Source of the DNA: SKVR01 sp046291875
GTDB lineage: Bacteria > Bacteroidota > Bacteroidia > Bacteroidales > UBA7960
DNA length: 64,000 nt
Assembly: GCA_046291875.1 (NCBI GenBank)
Contig: JBKBSF010000015.1
Coordinates: forward strand, 42,473 to 106,472
Reading direction: 5' to 3'
In this document: positions 17,508 through 27,002 of the stretch, piece by piece
Numbering within the stretch: position 1 is the stretch's first letter
How the letters are laid out: every line of letters begins with the position of its first letter
Notes under the pieces: model-generated
The model's database searches: none
Told to the model about the DNA's origin: nothing
Seen by the model: only the letters and a program-made list of their open reading frames with translations
Program-made: the position numbers and the translations under genes

Positions 17508-18641
17508 TTATTGCTTAGCCCGCATTATGCGGAAGGACAAAAGGGAAAGGTCTGTAAATAAAATCTTTGGATTGGCGTTTCTTTCCACATGGTAAATGGC
17601 CTTTGAGAACTCCTCTGACATCTGCATGGCCACAGCCGGGGTAAGTACTTTGGAAAATCGTGTTATAAACTCCTGCGCAGCGGGGTGCGCCTTGATAAGG
17701 GTATTGGCCTGGTAGTTCAGCAGGGTGCATTGCCTGAATACCTCCAGAGAAAAACCCAGGAAAGCCTTTTGTCGTTCTCTTCCCAGCTTCGACAAAACTT
17801 CTGAGAACTCCACGATCTTTTTCATGTCGGGGGTATAGCATGCCCGCAGCCATTCGCGCAACAGCCCTGTATTATCTTCAAGATTTTCCTTGCTGTTGAG
17901 CATCTCCAGTGCATAATAGTAGTTTCCATCGGCCAGAAAAGCGATTTGCTCTGCTTCCTGTCGCGTGCATTGGTGCTGCACTGTAAGGCCTTCTACCACC
18001 TCCGGATCGGTGAGCCTTGGAAACCGGACCATCTGGGTTCGCGACAGGATGGTGTTGAGCACCTGGTCCTGGTTTTCTGAAACGATAAGGAATAAGGTTT
18101 TCTCGGGCGGTTCTTCCAGTATTTTTAAAAGCTTGGGTGCTGCCGAATGATAGAGTCTTTCTATCATCCAGATGATCACCACTTTGTATTCGCTCTCGTA
18201 GGATTTATACCCCAACACCCTGATGATCTCATTGCAGTCTTCGGCACTGATGATCCCTTGTTTGTTTTCCAGCTGGCAATGGCTGTACCACCCATTGAGG
18301 CTTACATAGGGCGATTTTTCAAGATAGGACCTGAAGTCGGCTGCCTGTTCCTTGCTGCCCGAAATTTTTTCGCCCTTCCCCTTTACTACCGTGGGGAAGA
18401 AAAAGCTCAGATCGGGGTGTGCCAGTTTGTTGTATTTTTTGCAGGACGAGCAGGTGCCACAGGCATCCTCAGGGGAAGGTTCGCTACAGGCCAGGTACCG
18501 CGCATAGGCAATGGCCATGGCCAGCTTGCCACTGCCCTCGGGGCCCAGAAACAACTGGGCATGGCTTACGCGTTGGTTGCGGATGTTGTTGATAAGTTTG
18601 GCTTTTATGGCGCCCTGCCCGGTAATATCTTTGAAAAACAT
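17508..18641 (-). CDS. holB: DNA polymerase III delta-prime-like clamp-loader subunit
   Basis: 377 residues from MFFKDITGQ, the usual start of Bacteroidota homologues; an ATG 16 codons earlier is possible. AAA+ features: GPEGSGKLA (modified P-loop), the zinc module CGTCSSCKK with an upstream Cys, the SRTQMVRFPRL segment in the sensor region, and an all-alpha C-terminal collar domain. It loads the beta clamp as part of the clamp loader. It is the first gene of the conserved holB-ricT-gldH-PBP1A cluster. Confidence 0.9.
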   Translation of the reverse strand: MFFKDITGQGAIKAKLINNIRNQRVSHAQLFLGPEGSGKLAMAIAYARYLACSEPSPEDACGTCSSCKKYNKLAHPDLSFFFPTVVKGKGEKISGSKEQAADFRSYLEKSPYVSLNGWYSHCQLENKQGIISAEDCNEIIRVLGYKSYESEYKVVIIWMIERLYHSAAPKLLKILEEPPEKTLFLIVSENQDQVLNTILSRTQMVRFPRLTDPEVVEGLTVQHQCTRQEAEQIAFLADGNYYYALEMLNSKENLEDNTGLLREWLRACYTPDMKKIVEFSEVLSKLGRERQKAFLGFSLEVFRQCTLLNYQANTLIKAHPAAQEFITRFSKVLTPAVAMQMSEEFSKAIYHVERNANPKILFTDLSLLSFRIMRAKQ

Positions 18642-19010
18642 CAGTTCTTGCGTTTTGAAGATCTCAAAAATACCAACAATTCTGCTCATGAGAAAAAGAA
18701 TTGCACAGTAAGGTCCCGGCTGCCCTAATATGAGATGCTAAAAAATCGTAAAGGGACACTAAAACCCATTCCCGATTGTTAAAAAGTGAAAAGTTATGAA
18801 CAGAAATTTGCACTTTGAAAGGCTTGTTGCAGGCCGGATACAGCTCCGCAAACGTTTTCTGTGTTGGTAAAAAACTTGTGTTCGCATAACAAATTTGCCA
18901 GTTTATAGTTATATTTGCACCGTAAATCATGTCCTGAGATTGCGAAAATTTGCAAAAAAATATTTTTTGTACCTTTGCAGGCTCATTTGCTCAGGCAAAA
19001 TTTAAAGATC
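18642..19010. other. Divergent intergenic region between holB and the MltF-like gene
   Basis: 369 bases without a gene. It holds two -7-like elements toward the right: TATATTTG at 18910-18917 and TACCTTTG at 18970-18977, the latter with a TTTG 17 bp upstream. Nothing else convincing was seen. The promoter for holB could not be located. Confidence 0.5.
18949..18977 (+). promoter_or_regulatory. Putative promoter of the MltF-like gene
   Basis: TTTG (18949-18952), a 17-bp spacer, then TACCTTTG (18970-18977). The expected start site near 18984 leaves a leader of about 27 nucleotides to the ATG at 19011. This supports that start over the in-frame upstream codon at 18915, which lies upstream of the promoter. 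Confidence 0.65.
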
Positions 19011-20462
19011 ATGAGACAACGCCAAATTGTCAAACTTCTTCTGGTTGTTGCAATCCCCCTTGTAATTTTTAGTGGCTTAATTGTTCTTAACAAGTCCATG
19101 TACGTGGAAGAACTTGTTGTGGAAGAAACATACAATCCCAATGATCTTCCTGCCATTCTGGAGCGGGGAGTGCTAAAAGCAACCACCGATTACAACTCAA
19201 CCAACTATTTTGTGTACCGGGGCCAGCCCATGGGTTTCCACTTAGAGCTGCTCAAATTGTTTGCCCAGCATATTGGAGTGGAGCTTGAGGTATTTGTATC
19301 CAACAGTATCGATGAAAATCTCAACTGTCTGATGGCCGATGGTGAGTGTAATATCATTGCGATGGACCTTACTGTTACACGCAGCCGCCGTGAGGTTCTC
19401 TCATTTACGGAGCCTCACAGTCAAACCCGGCAGGTTTTGGTGCAGCGTAAGCCCGACAACTGGTTCTCCATGCGCAGCAGCGAGATCGAGGACAACCTGG
19501 TTCGCAATCAGCTGGATCTGGCAGGAAAGACCATTTATGTACAACGCAATTCGGCACACCTGGTGCGCCTTCATAACCTGATGGAGGAAATCGGAGATGT
19601 GTTCGAAATTGTAGAAGTGGATCAGGAAACCGAACAGCTTATTGAGCGGGTGTCAAATGGTGAGATTGAGTTTACCGTGAGCGACGAACATGTGGCCCAG
19701 GTAAACCAAACCTACTATGCCAATATCGATGTGCAAACGCCCCTGAGTTTTGCCCAAAACCTCTCCTGGGCGGTGCGGCACGACACTCCGCTGCTGAAGC
19801 AGGCCATCGACGACTGGATGGTTGAGTTCAGGCAAAGCCGTCAGTTTGCCAACCTTTACAACAAGTATTTCCAGAACCCGCGCAGTTCGTTTATGGCAAG
19901 AAGCCAGTACCACTCCCTGGGTGGCGGGCGGATATCCATCTACGACGACCACTTTAAGCGCTTTGCAGAAATAGTGGGCTGGGATTGGCGACTGATTGCC
20001 TCACTGGCTTTTCAGGAATCCAGATTCAACCATGAAGCGGTTTCATGGGCAGGGGCCTTTGGTATCATGCAGCTTATGCCCAATACTGCCGCCATGTACA
20101 ACGTTACAGAAGAGTCTTCTCCCGTAGAAAACATCCTGGCTGGTATCAAATACCTCAACTGGATTGACCGGCGTTTGCAGGAGATCATTACCGATGAGGA
20201 GGAACGTATCAAATTTGTACTGGCATCTTACAATGTGGGTATCGGTCACGTTCTGGATGCACGGCGTCTGGCCGAAAAGTACGGAAGGGATCCCAATGTA
20301 TGGAAAGACAATGTGGATTACTACGTGCTCAACAAATCCAAACCCAAGTACTACCTCGATCCGGTGGTTCGCCATGGTTATGCCAGAGGTTCCGAGCCCT
20401 TTCAGTATGTAACCGAGATATTGGAAAGGTTTGAACACTACAAAAATGCTGTAGGCAGTTGA
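19011..20462 (+). CDS. mltF: MltF-like membrane-bound lytic transglycosylase
   Basis: 483 residues. An N-terminal membrane anchor (LLLVVAIPLVIFSGLIVL) is followed by a periplasmic solute-binding-protein-type domain (about 45-285: ILERGVLKATTDYNS, DLTVTRSRREVLSFTEP). A lytic-transglycosylase domain follows, with the catalytic Glu at 336 (FQESRFN), GAFGIMQLMPNTA and LASYNVGIGHV. It cleaves peptidoglycan glycan strands, with the first domain thought to regulate activity. It stands alone, convergent with polA. Confidence 0.92.
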   Translation: MRQRQIVKLLLVVAIPLVIFSGLIVLNKSMYVEELVVEETYNPNDLPAILERGVLKATTDYNSTNYFVYRGQPMGFHLELLKLFAQHIGVELEVFVSNSIDENLNCLMADGECNIIAMDLTVTRSRREVLSFTEPHSQTRQVLVQRKPDNWFSMRSSEIEDNLVRNQLDLAGKTIYVQRNSAHLVRLHNLMEEIGDVFEIVEVDQETEQLIERVSNGEIEFTVSDEHVAQVNQTYYANIDVQTPLSFAQNLSWAVRHDTPLLKQAIDDWMVEFRQSRQFANLYNKYFQNPRSSFMARSQYHSLGGGRISIYDDHFKRFAEIVGWDWRLIASLAFQESRFNHEAVSWAGAFGIMQLMPNTAAMYNVTEESSPVENILAGIKYLNWIDRRLQEIITDEEERIKFVLASYNVGIGHVLDARRLAEKYGRDPNVWKDNVDYYVLNKSKPKYYLDPVVRHGYARGSEPFQYVTEILERFEHYKNAVGS

Positions 20463-20480
20463 GAATCAAAAAACCTAAAA

Positions 20481-20510
20481 AAAAGCCCCGGGAAACCGGG
20501 GCTTTTTTTT
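20481..20510. terminator. Bidirectional terminator between mltF and polA
   Basis: An 11-bp stem (AAAAGCCCCGG with CCGGGGCTTTT, including flanking A/T pairs) has a GAAA loop. A-runs on the left and T-runs on the right make it work on both strands. The T run ends at the polA stop codon. Confidence 0.92.
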
Positions 20511-23314
20511 TAATGTGCTTCCAGCCAGTTGCTGCCGGTATTCATGTCTACTTCCAGTTCCACGTCGAGGGTCATGGCATTTTTCATGTTTTCTGCAACA
20601 ATCTGCTTCATGGTTTCCAGTTCAGGTTTTACCACATCAAACACAAGTTCGTCATGCACCTGCAAAATCATCCTTGACTGGAGTTTGTTTTGTTTCATCT
20701 GCTGATGAATTTTTATCATGGCCAGCTTGATCATATCGGCTGCCGAGCCTTGTATGGGCGAGTTGATGGCGTTGCGCTCGGCATAACCACGAACCGCTCC
20801 GTTGCTGCTGTTGATGTCGGCAATATAGCGCCGACGGCCCAAAATGGTTTCTACATATTGATGCTTTCGGGCAAATTCGATGGTTTCGTCCATATACCTT
20901 TTGATGCCGGGGTATTGGGCAAAATAGTTGTCAATGATTTCGAATGCCTCAGCACGGGGGATGTTCAGTCTTTCGGAAAGGCCAAAGGCCGAAATACCAT
21001 AAACAATTCCGAAGTTTACAGTTTTGGCTTTCCTTCTCATCTCCTTATCCACCTCCCGGAGGCTTACGCCAAACACCCTGGCTGCGGTGGCAGCATGGAT
21101 ATCGTGTCCCTGACGGAAAGCATCAATCATTGCCTCATCTTTGCTCAGCGATGCAATGATGCGCAGCTCGATCTGCGAGTAGTCGGCAGCGAGTAAAATG
21201 TGGTTGCTGTCGGCAGGAACAAATGCCTTGCGTATTTCCCGGCCCTGCTCGGTGCGGATGGGGATGTTCTGCAGGTTGGGGTTGTTGGACGACAACCGCC
21301 CTGTTGCGGCTACAGTCTGGTTGAAAGAGGCATGCAGACGGGCGGTTTTTTCACTGATAAGTTTGGGGAAAACATCCACATAGGTCGACTTGAGCTTGGT
21401 AAGTGAACGATAATCCAGGATCTTTTCGACAATCTCATGCTTGTCGGTGAGCTTCGACAATACATCTTCGCTGGTGCTGTATTGTTTGGTCTTGGTTTTC
21501 TTGGCCTTGGCAACGATCTTGAGCCTGTCGAAAAGGATCTCGCCCAGCTGTTTGGGCGAACCGATATTGAAATGGGTGCCGGCGAGTTCGTAGATTTGTT
21601 GCTCTATTTGGGTAATATCGTGCTGCAATTTTTCGGAATACTCTTCCAATGCCTGGGTATCGAGCTTCACGCCATTTTTTTCCATCTCCGACAAAACATA
21701 GATCAAAGGTGTCTCCATGGTTTCGAAGAGCGAGGTAAGATTGTTTTCTTTTAGCATGGGCTCGAAAACCTCTCTCAGTTGTTGTGTTACATGGGCATCT
21801 TCGCAGGCATAGGCCGTAATGGTCTGCAGAGGCACATCGCGCATGCTTTTCTGGCTTTTCCCCTTTTTGCCAATGAGTGCTTCAATGCTCAGAGGGCGGT
21901 AGTTGAGGTAGGTTTCGGCAAGCAGATCCATGTTGTGGCGCATGTCGGGTTGGAGCAGATAGTGGGCAATCATAGTGTCGAAAAGCTTTCCCTGCACACT
22001 AATGTTGTAATTGCGCAAAACACCGATATCGAATTTCAGGTTCTGCCCCGTTTTTTCCAGTTGTGGGTTTTCGAAAAGGGGTTTGAATTTTTCTGCCAGT
22101 GCCATTGCCTTGTCCTGGTCGGTGGGGAAGGGTACATACCAAGCCTGCGAAGGTTTGATGCAGAAAGCGATCCCTACCAGCTGGGTGTTGGTGCTGTCGA
22201 GGCCTGTGGTTTCTGTATCGAAGCAGAAGGTGCCTGACCCTGAGAGCAGGTCGATGAGTGCTGCAATATCTTCCTCTTTTTCCACACTTTGGAAATCATT
22301 GCCGGCCATGATCCGTTCTACCGATTGTTGCACTACTTCTCTGGGGTCTTCAAGAGCGTCGGTGCCTGCAAAAAGATCCATCTGCCCGGCTATCTGTGCT
22401 TTGGAGGGCATAGCCTGGGGAGCTTCCTCCTTTATATGTTCAAACACTCTTTTGGCATAGGTGCGAAACTCCAGTTCATCGAACAGAGGGAGTAAAATAT
22501 CGGGGTTGGGGTCCTTGCGACGGAAGAGTTCTTCATCCCACTCCACGGGTACATCCAGTATGATGGTGGCCAGGCTTTTCGACATTAGGGCTTGTTGTGC
22601 ATTTTCCCTGAGGCTTTCCCGGCTGCGCTTTTCGGCCACTTTTTCCACGTTTTGCAGCAGGTTCTCCACCGAACCAAACTCGGCAATAAGCTTCCTTGCC
22701 TTTTTCTCACCAATGCCCGGCACCCCTGGGATGTTGTCGGAAGCATCGCCCCACAGACCCAGGATATCGATGAGCTGCTCAGGCCTTTCAATGCCAAAGT
22801 TTTCGCACACTTCTTTCACACCCCATATCTGTGCATCGTTGCCCATACGGGCAGGCTTGTACATAAAGATATTGTCGGATACCAGCTGTCCGAAGTCCTT
22901 GTCGGAAGTCATCATGAATACGGTAAAGCCATCTTTTTCTGCCCTTTTGGCAAGGGTGCCCACGATGTCGTCGGCCTCATATCCCTCCAGTTCGAGGATG
23001 GGCATATTGAACCCTTCAATAAGCTTTTTGATGTAAGGCAATGAGGCCACAATATCTTCAGGGGTTTCCTCCCTGTGGGCCTTGTACTCGGTGAAGTCGG
23101 TTTGCCTGAGGGTAGGGGCATAGGCATCAAATGCCACAGCCATATGGGTGGGGTTCTCTTTTTTGATCACCTCCAGCAATGTGTTGGCAAAGCCCAGCAC
23201 GGCAGAGGTATTCATGCCTTTTGAGTTTATGCGGGGGTTGCGGTTGAGAGCAAAATAGGCCCGGTAGATCAGGGCCATGGCATCGAGGAGGAAAAGCTTT
23301 TTGGGTTCAGACAT
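20510..23314 (-). CDS. polA: DNA polymerase I
   Basis: 934 residues. The 5'-3' exonuclease domain (1 to about 290) has GYEADDIVGTLA and GDASDNIPGVPGIGEKKA. The 3'-5' exonuclease appears active, with FDTETTGLDS and the later CEDAHVT. The polymerase domain has LLAADYSQIELRI (motif A), RRKAKTVNFGIVYG (O-helix) and LQVHDELVFDV (motif C). It is used in Okazaki-fragment maturation and repair. The gene is monocistronic, with sodB upstream on the same strand but separated by a structured spacer. Confidence 0.97.
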   Translation of the reverse strand: MSEPKKLFLLDAMALIYRAYFALNRNPRINSKGMNTSAVLGFANTLLEVIKKENPTHMAVAFDAYAPTLRQTDFTEYKAHREETPEDIVASLPYIKKLIEGFNMPILELEGYEADDIVGTLAKRAEKDGFTVFMMTSDKDFGQLVSDNIFMYKPARMGNDAQIWGVKEVCENFGIERPEQLIDILGLWGDASDNIPGVPGIGEKKARKLIAEFGSVENLLQNVEKVAEKRSRESLRENAQQALMSKSLATIILDVPVEWDEELFRRKDPNPDILLPLFDELEFRTYAKRVFEHIKEEAPQAMPSKAQIAGQMDLFAGTDALEDPREVVQQSVERIMAGNDFQSVEKEEDIAALIDLLSGSGTFCFDTETTGLDSTNTQLVGIAFCIKPSQAWYVPFPTDQDKAMALAEKFKPLFENPQLEKTGQNLKFDIGVLRNYNISVQGKLFDTMIAHYLLQPDMRHNMDLLAETYLNYRPLSIEALIGKKGKSQKSMRDVPLQTITAYACEDAHVTQQLREVFEPMLKENNLTSLFETMETPLIYVLSEMEKNGVKLDTQALEEYSEKLQHDITQIEQQIYELAGTHFNIGSPKQLGEILFDRLKIVAKAKKTKTKQYSTSEDVLSKLTDKHEIVEKILDYRSLTKLKSTYVDVFPKLISEKTARLHASFNQTVAATGRLSSNNPNLQNIPIRTEQGREIRKAFVPADSNHILLAADYSQIELRIIASLSKDEAMIDAFRQGHDIHAATAARVFGVSLREVDKEMRRKAKTVNFGIVYGISAFGLSERLNIPRAEAFEIIDNYFAQYPGIKRYMDETIEFARKHQYVETILGRRRYIADINSSNGAVRGYAERNAINSPIQGSAADMIKLAMIKIHQQMKQNKLQSRMILQVHDELVFDVVKPELETMKQIVAENMKNAMTLDVELEVDMNTGSNWLEAH

Positions 23315-23339
23315 CTTTTGAAAGGATTAGAAAAGGTTT

Positions 23340-23347
23340 CAAAGATA
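23340..23347 (-). promoter_or_regulatory. Putative -7 element for polA
   Basis: The minus strand reads TATCTTTG, an exact TAnnTTTG match 26 bases upstream of the polA ATG. No clear TTG lies at the usual upstream distance. Confidence 0.45.
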
Positions 23348-23365
23348 CGTATTTAAAAAGTAAAA

Positions 23366-23488
23366 CGAGGCCATCTCAAAATTGAAAGCACGGCACACAT
23401 CGGGTCGGAGTAATGTTAGATAATCAGCATGTTGTCCGTTTCGACAGGTTTTGTGTGCGGTTGTTTTCCGGCTGTTGAGATGGCCTCG
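23366..23488 (-). terminator. Long inverted repeat between sodB and polA
   Basis: A 14-bp perfect inverted repeat, CGAGGCCATCTCAA (23366-23379) with its complement at 23475-23488, encloses 95 bases. The interior contains further partly pairing stretches near the arms. On the minus strand the hairpin is followed by GTTTTACTTTTT. It lies just after the sodB stop, so it is most likely an extended sodB terminator; a structured RNA is possible. Confidence 0.5.
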
Positions 23489-23516
23489 TGGTTGCCTGGG
23501 TTTTAGGAGGGAAGGA

Positions 23517-24092
23517 TCAGAATCTTTCTTCTACCTTTTTCCAGTCAACGATTTTCCAGAATTCCTGCACATAGTCGGGTCTTCGGTTCTGGTAATCCAG
23601 ATAGTATGCATGCTCCCACACATCGCAGGTGAGTAATGGTGTGTGCCCCTGTTTCATGGGGTTTTCGGCGTTGGCGGTCTTCACGATCTCCAGTTTGCCT
23701 TGCGGATTTTTTACCAGCCAGGCCCATCCCGATCCGAATTGTGTTGCTGCTGCATTAGCAAAGGCTTCTTTGAATTTCTGAAAACTGCCAAAGCTCTCTT
23801 CGATGGCCTGCATGAGTTTTTCTGCAGGTTCGCCACCCCCCTGGGGTGAGAGGCAGTTCCAGTAAAAGGTATGGTTCCACACCTGTGCCCCATTGTTGAA
23901 AATGCCTCCCTCTGCCTCCATGATGATCTGCTCCAGGCTGGCGTTTTCGAATTCGGTTCCCTGCACCAGCTCATTAAGCTTGTTTACATAAGCCAAATGG
24001 TGTTTGCCATGATGAAAGCTGATGGTTTTCTCGCTGATAATTGGCTCGAGCGCATTCGGAGAATACGGCAGAGCCGGTAATGTGTGTGCCAT
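23517..24092 (-). CDS. sodB: Superoxide dismutase, Fe-type
   Basis: 191 residues. Metal ligands H27, H74, D157 (DVWEH) and H161 are all present. The tuning glutamine sits at position 70 (GAQVWNHTFYW), as in iron enzymes, while the FGSGWAWL segment has no Mn-type glutamine. It dismutes superoxide in the cytoplasm. Its presence with PolA and an NAD-linked formate dehydrogenase fits an oxygen-tolerant anaerobe or facultative organism. It is monocistronic with its own promoter. Confidence 0.95.
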   Translation of the reverse strand: MAHTLPALPYSPNALEPIISEKTISFHHGKHHLAYVNKLNELVQGTEFENASLEQIIMEAEGGIFNNGAQVWNHTFYWNCLSPQGGGEPAEKLMQAIEESFGSFQKFKEAFANAAATQFGSGWAWLVKNPQGKLEIVKTANAENPMKQGHTPLLTCDVWEHAYYLDYQNRRPDYVQEFWKIVDWKKVEERF

Positions 24093-24124
24093 AAAGTGCT
24101 TTTTTTTGTGTTTAACATATCAAG

Positions 24125-24155
24125 CAAAAATACATTAAAATGGGGGTGATGTCAA
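24125..24155 (-). promoter_or_regulatory. Putative promoter of sodB
   Basis: On the minus strand, TTG (24155-24153) is followed after 20 bp by TATTTTTG (24132-24125), an exact TAnnTTTG. The predicted start site leaves a leader of about 25 nucleotides to the ATG at 24092. Confidence 0.6.
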
Positions 24156-24280
24156 GTTTTGACAGGCAGATTTGAAGAGAAAAAGCTTTTTTGTATTTTT
24201 ACAGGCTGAACGGCAAAAGGTTAAAGTGTTGGATTTTGCTACTTTGCCAGTATTTGTTAATCCTCTAATGTTGCCAGACT

Positions 24281-24490
24281 ATGAAGAAATTCTCATTTTT
24301 AATTGTATTGATGCTTGTGGTTTGGGTTTTTGTTTCCTGTGGTCCATCGGCAGAAGAGCGGCGCCAGCAGGAGATCGAGGATAGTATTAAGCTGGAAGAA
24401 GATCGCCGTAAATTGCTGGAACGCGCCAACACCATGTTTGCTTCTCCGGCAGATACCACCCAAACTCTGGCAGAGGGCGACAGCCTCTGA
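24281..24490 (+). CDS. Small lipoprotein of unknown function
   Basis: 69 residues. A clear lipoprotein signal (MKKFSFLIVLMLVVWVFVSC) is followed by a short, highly charged helix (EERRQQEIEDSIKLEEDRR) and a Thr/Ser/Asp-rich tail. I recognise no family. The permease gene begins 32 bases after its stop on the same strand, so the two are probably co-transcribed. The frame of the long ORF that overlaps it belongs to the permease only downstream of its GTG start. Confidence 0.75.
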   Translation: MKKFSFLIVLMLVVWVFVSCGPSAEERRQQEIEDSIKLEEDRRKLLERANTMFASPADTTQTLAEGDSL

Positions 24491-24521
24491 GGCTATTTGT
24501 GCAGACCCAAGCCCCGGTAAA

Positions 24522-26999
24522 GTGAATTTTTTTATCCGTATAAGCCTCAGGCGCCTTACCCGTGAGCGGGTATATGCTTTTGTAAATATTCTGGGGCTTG
24601 CCCTGGGAATGGCAAGCGCTATGCTTATATTTCTGTATCTGCGCTACGAGACCACCTACGATCGGTTTCACCCTGACTTTGAAAATACCTGGCGCATTGG
24701 TACCGATCTGCAGGTAATGGGGGCCCGCCAGACCTATGCTGTAACCAGTGCCGGCATGGCGCCTGCCCTGGTGGCAGAATTCGACGATTTTACCGACTTT
24801 GTAAGAGTGTTTCATGTTTACTATTTTCTGCGCGATGTAGTGTACCAGTATGAAGAGCGGCAGCTGTTCGAGAAGGAAGTGTACGCTGTAGACTCCACCT
24901 TTTTTAATCTCTTCGGTGCCACTTTTCTGGAAGGAAATGCCCAGGGGGCACTCAGCCAGCCCTTTGATATGGTGCTTACAGAACCCATGGCCCATGAGCT
25001 TTTTGGTGCAGGGTCTGCACTGGGTAAACGGGTTTTTGTGCCCGGAGCCGGATATTTTACTGTAAGAGCTGTAATTGAAGAACCTCCCCTCAATACTCAT
25101 TTTCGCTACCGGGGCTTGATATCCATTTCAACCCTGCATCATCTGGATGAACTTTTTAACCGTAGCTTCGGGCCTGGTGTGCAGTGGAGCACCCTGGAAG
25201 AAACATTCGGCAGTACGCTGGTTTGGTCCTACCTGAGAACCCGTCCGGGGTTTTCTCCTGCCTCCTTTATGGAAGTCCACTGGCCCGGATTTCATGAGCA
25301 ACACATCCGGCCCATTGCCCGGCAGCATGGCCTGGATATTCAGCTGCTTTTTCAGCCTCTTGCTTCCATCCATATGGATAGCGGATGGTTGTACGATCGC
25401 AGCACTCAATGGGTGCAGATGCAGGCAATGGATCCGTCTCTGGTAAAGGTGTTTTTCGCCATTGCTCTGTTTTTGCTTGTGGTGGCTGCCATCAACTATG
25501 CCAATATTGCCATCAGCAACTTCAATAAACGGCGCATGGAGATGGCAATGGTGAAAATTCTGGGTAGCGACAGCCGTCAGGTTTTCGCAGGGTTTTTCAC
25601 TGAGGCGATTATTACTGCAGGAGTTGGGTTGATCCTTGGGCTGGTGTTGCTGGAGTTGATATTGCCTTCTGTGAATTTGTTCCTGGGTACCGAACTTGCT
25701 TTGAACTTCAGGGAAGATGTGGTGATTTCAGCGATGGTGCTACTGGTATTGCTGTCCACTTCTATGCTGGCTGGCCTGTCGCCAGCCCTATATTTTGCCC
25801 GTGCCCGGGTAGCCGGGCTGATGCTTTACCGCAAGAAGCACGGCAGGAAGTCGCTGATCCTGAAAAAGCTGCTGGTCTGCTTTCAGTTTGCCATTTCTGC
25901 CTTTATGATCGCTTCCTCCCTCCTGGTGTACCGGCAAATGGAGTTTATGCAGCAAATGGATGTGGGCTACAATACCCGCCACATTGCTGCCATTGAATTA
26001 CAGGGAAGATTTGCCCGCGAAAATGTGCATATCCTTGACAGCCTGCTCTGGGAAAATGCTGGTGTAGAGCAGACTGCTGCCACGGGCTATGTGTTTACCA
26101 TGATGCCCATAACCCATTCTGTGCTCATGGAAACATCTGAAGGTATGCGTGTTAAGTCTATCAATACGGTACATGTTACCGGCGATTACCTGGAGCTTAT
26201 GGGCATAGAGATTTACAATGAAAATGGACGGGTGGATGCAAGTTTGCTGAACGACCCCGGAAAAATTTTCATCAACCAGGCACTTGCCGATACCATGGGG
26301 TTTGAGAGGGTAACCGGACGCACGATCACCACACACTTTCAGTTTCTTGATGGACGGCTTCGTTCCGAAAGAGAAGTGGCCGGAATTATTGATAATGTAC
26401 ACTATGCATTGCTCAATCAGCCTGCCGAACCTTTGATTCTGATCCCTATGATGGGTTTGCCCAATTACCTTGTGGTTCGTTTCGCAGAAGGGCAAAGTGC
26501 CCACATGAAGGAGATACTCGAAAGAGCCTGGATGCAATACGATCCCGGCAGCCAGGTTGCTGGTTTTTTTCTTTCTGATATTGTGGAAGATTTTTTCCTG
26601 AGGCAGCAGCGATTGAGCCGGTTTTTTGGGTATTTCGCGTGGATGTGTGTTTTGATCTCCTTCCTGGGTGTTTTTGGGATTACAGCCTACAACCTGGAGC
26701 AACGATCCTCCGAAATAGCAGTTCGACGGGTGCTGGGCGCTGGCTGGTTTGATGTATTCACAACCTTTTTTGCCGATTACAGACAGTTGTTGCTGATTGC
26801 CTTTGCCACAGGAGGCCTGGTGGCATATCTCTCGCTGCAACAATGGCTGGCCGGGTTTGCTTATAGTGCCGGGCTGTCTGCCTGGCCTTTCTTAGGGGCT
26901 GCTCTTCTTGTGGGTGCTACCGTAATACTGGCTGTGGGTATTCATGCCTGGCGGGCAAGCCGGATACAACCCGGATCTGCACTGAGAACCAACGCCTAA
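24522..26999 (+). CDS. MacB/FtsX-type ABC transporter permease
   Basis: 825 residues from a GTG start (reading NFFIRISLRRLTRE after it). The frame is open further upstream but there overlaps the lipoprotein gene and encodes no sensible protein. The first membrane helix (YAFVNILGLALGMASAMLIF) is followed by a large MacB-type periplasmic domain. Three helices then lead to a second half with the same plan (LLVCFQFAISAFMIASSLLV ... FFGYFAWMCVLISFLGVFGI ... SSEIAVRRVLGAGW). This eight-helix duplicated FtsX layout is typical of Bacteroidota efflux or lipoprotein-related permeases. No ATPase gene is adjacent. Confidence 0.87.
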   Translation: MNFFIRISLRRLTRERVYAFVNILGLALGMASAMLIFLYLRYETTYDRFHPDFENTWRIGTDLQVMGARQTYAVTSAGMAPALVAEFDDFTDFVRVFHVYYFLRDVVYQYEERQLFEKEVYAVDSTFFNLFGATFLEGNAQGALSQPFDMVLTEPMAHELFGAGSALGKRVFVPGAGYFTVRAVIEEPPLNTHFRYRGLISISTLHHLDELFNRSFGPGVQWSTLEETFGSTLVWSYLRTRPGFSPASFMEVHWPGFHEQHIRPIARQHGLDIQLLFQPLASIHMDSGWLYDRSTQWVQMQAMDPSLVKVFFAIALFLLVVAAINYANIAISNFNKRRMEMAMVKILGSDSRQVFAGFFTEAIITAGVGLILGLVLLELILPSVNLFLGTELALNFREDVVISAMVLLVLLSTSMLAGLSPALYFARARVAGLMLYRKKHGRKSLILKKLLVCFQFAISAFMIASSLLVYRQMEFMQQMDVGYNTRHIAAIELQGRFARENVHILDSLLWENAGVEQTAATGYVFTMMPITHSVLMETSEGMRVKSINTVHVTGDYLELMGIEIYNENGRVDASLLNDPGKIFINQALADTMGFERVTGRTITTHFQFLDGRLRSEREVAGIIDNVHYALLNQPAEPLILIPMMGLPNYLVVRFAEGQSAHMKEILERAWMQYDPGSQVAGFFLSDIVEDFFLRQQRLSRFFGYFAWMCVLISFLGVFGITAYNLEQRSSEIAVRRVLGAGWFDVFTTFFADYRQLLLIAFATGGLVAYLSLQQWLAGFAYSAGLSAWPFLGAALLVGATVILAVGIHAWRASRIQPGSALRTNA

Positions 27000-27002
27000 G
27001 GG

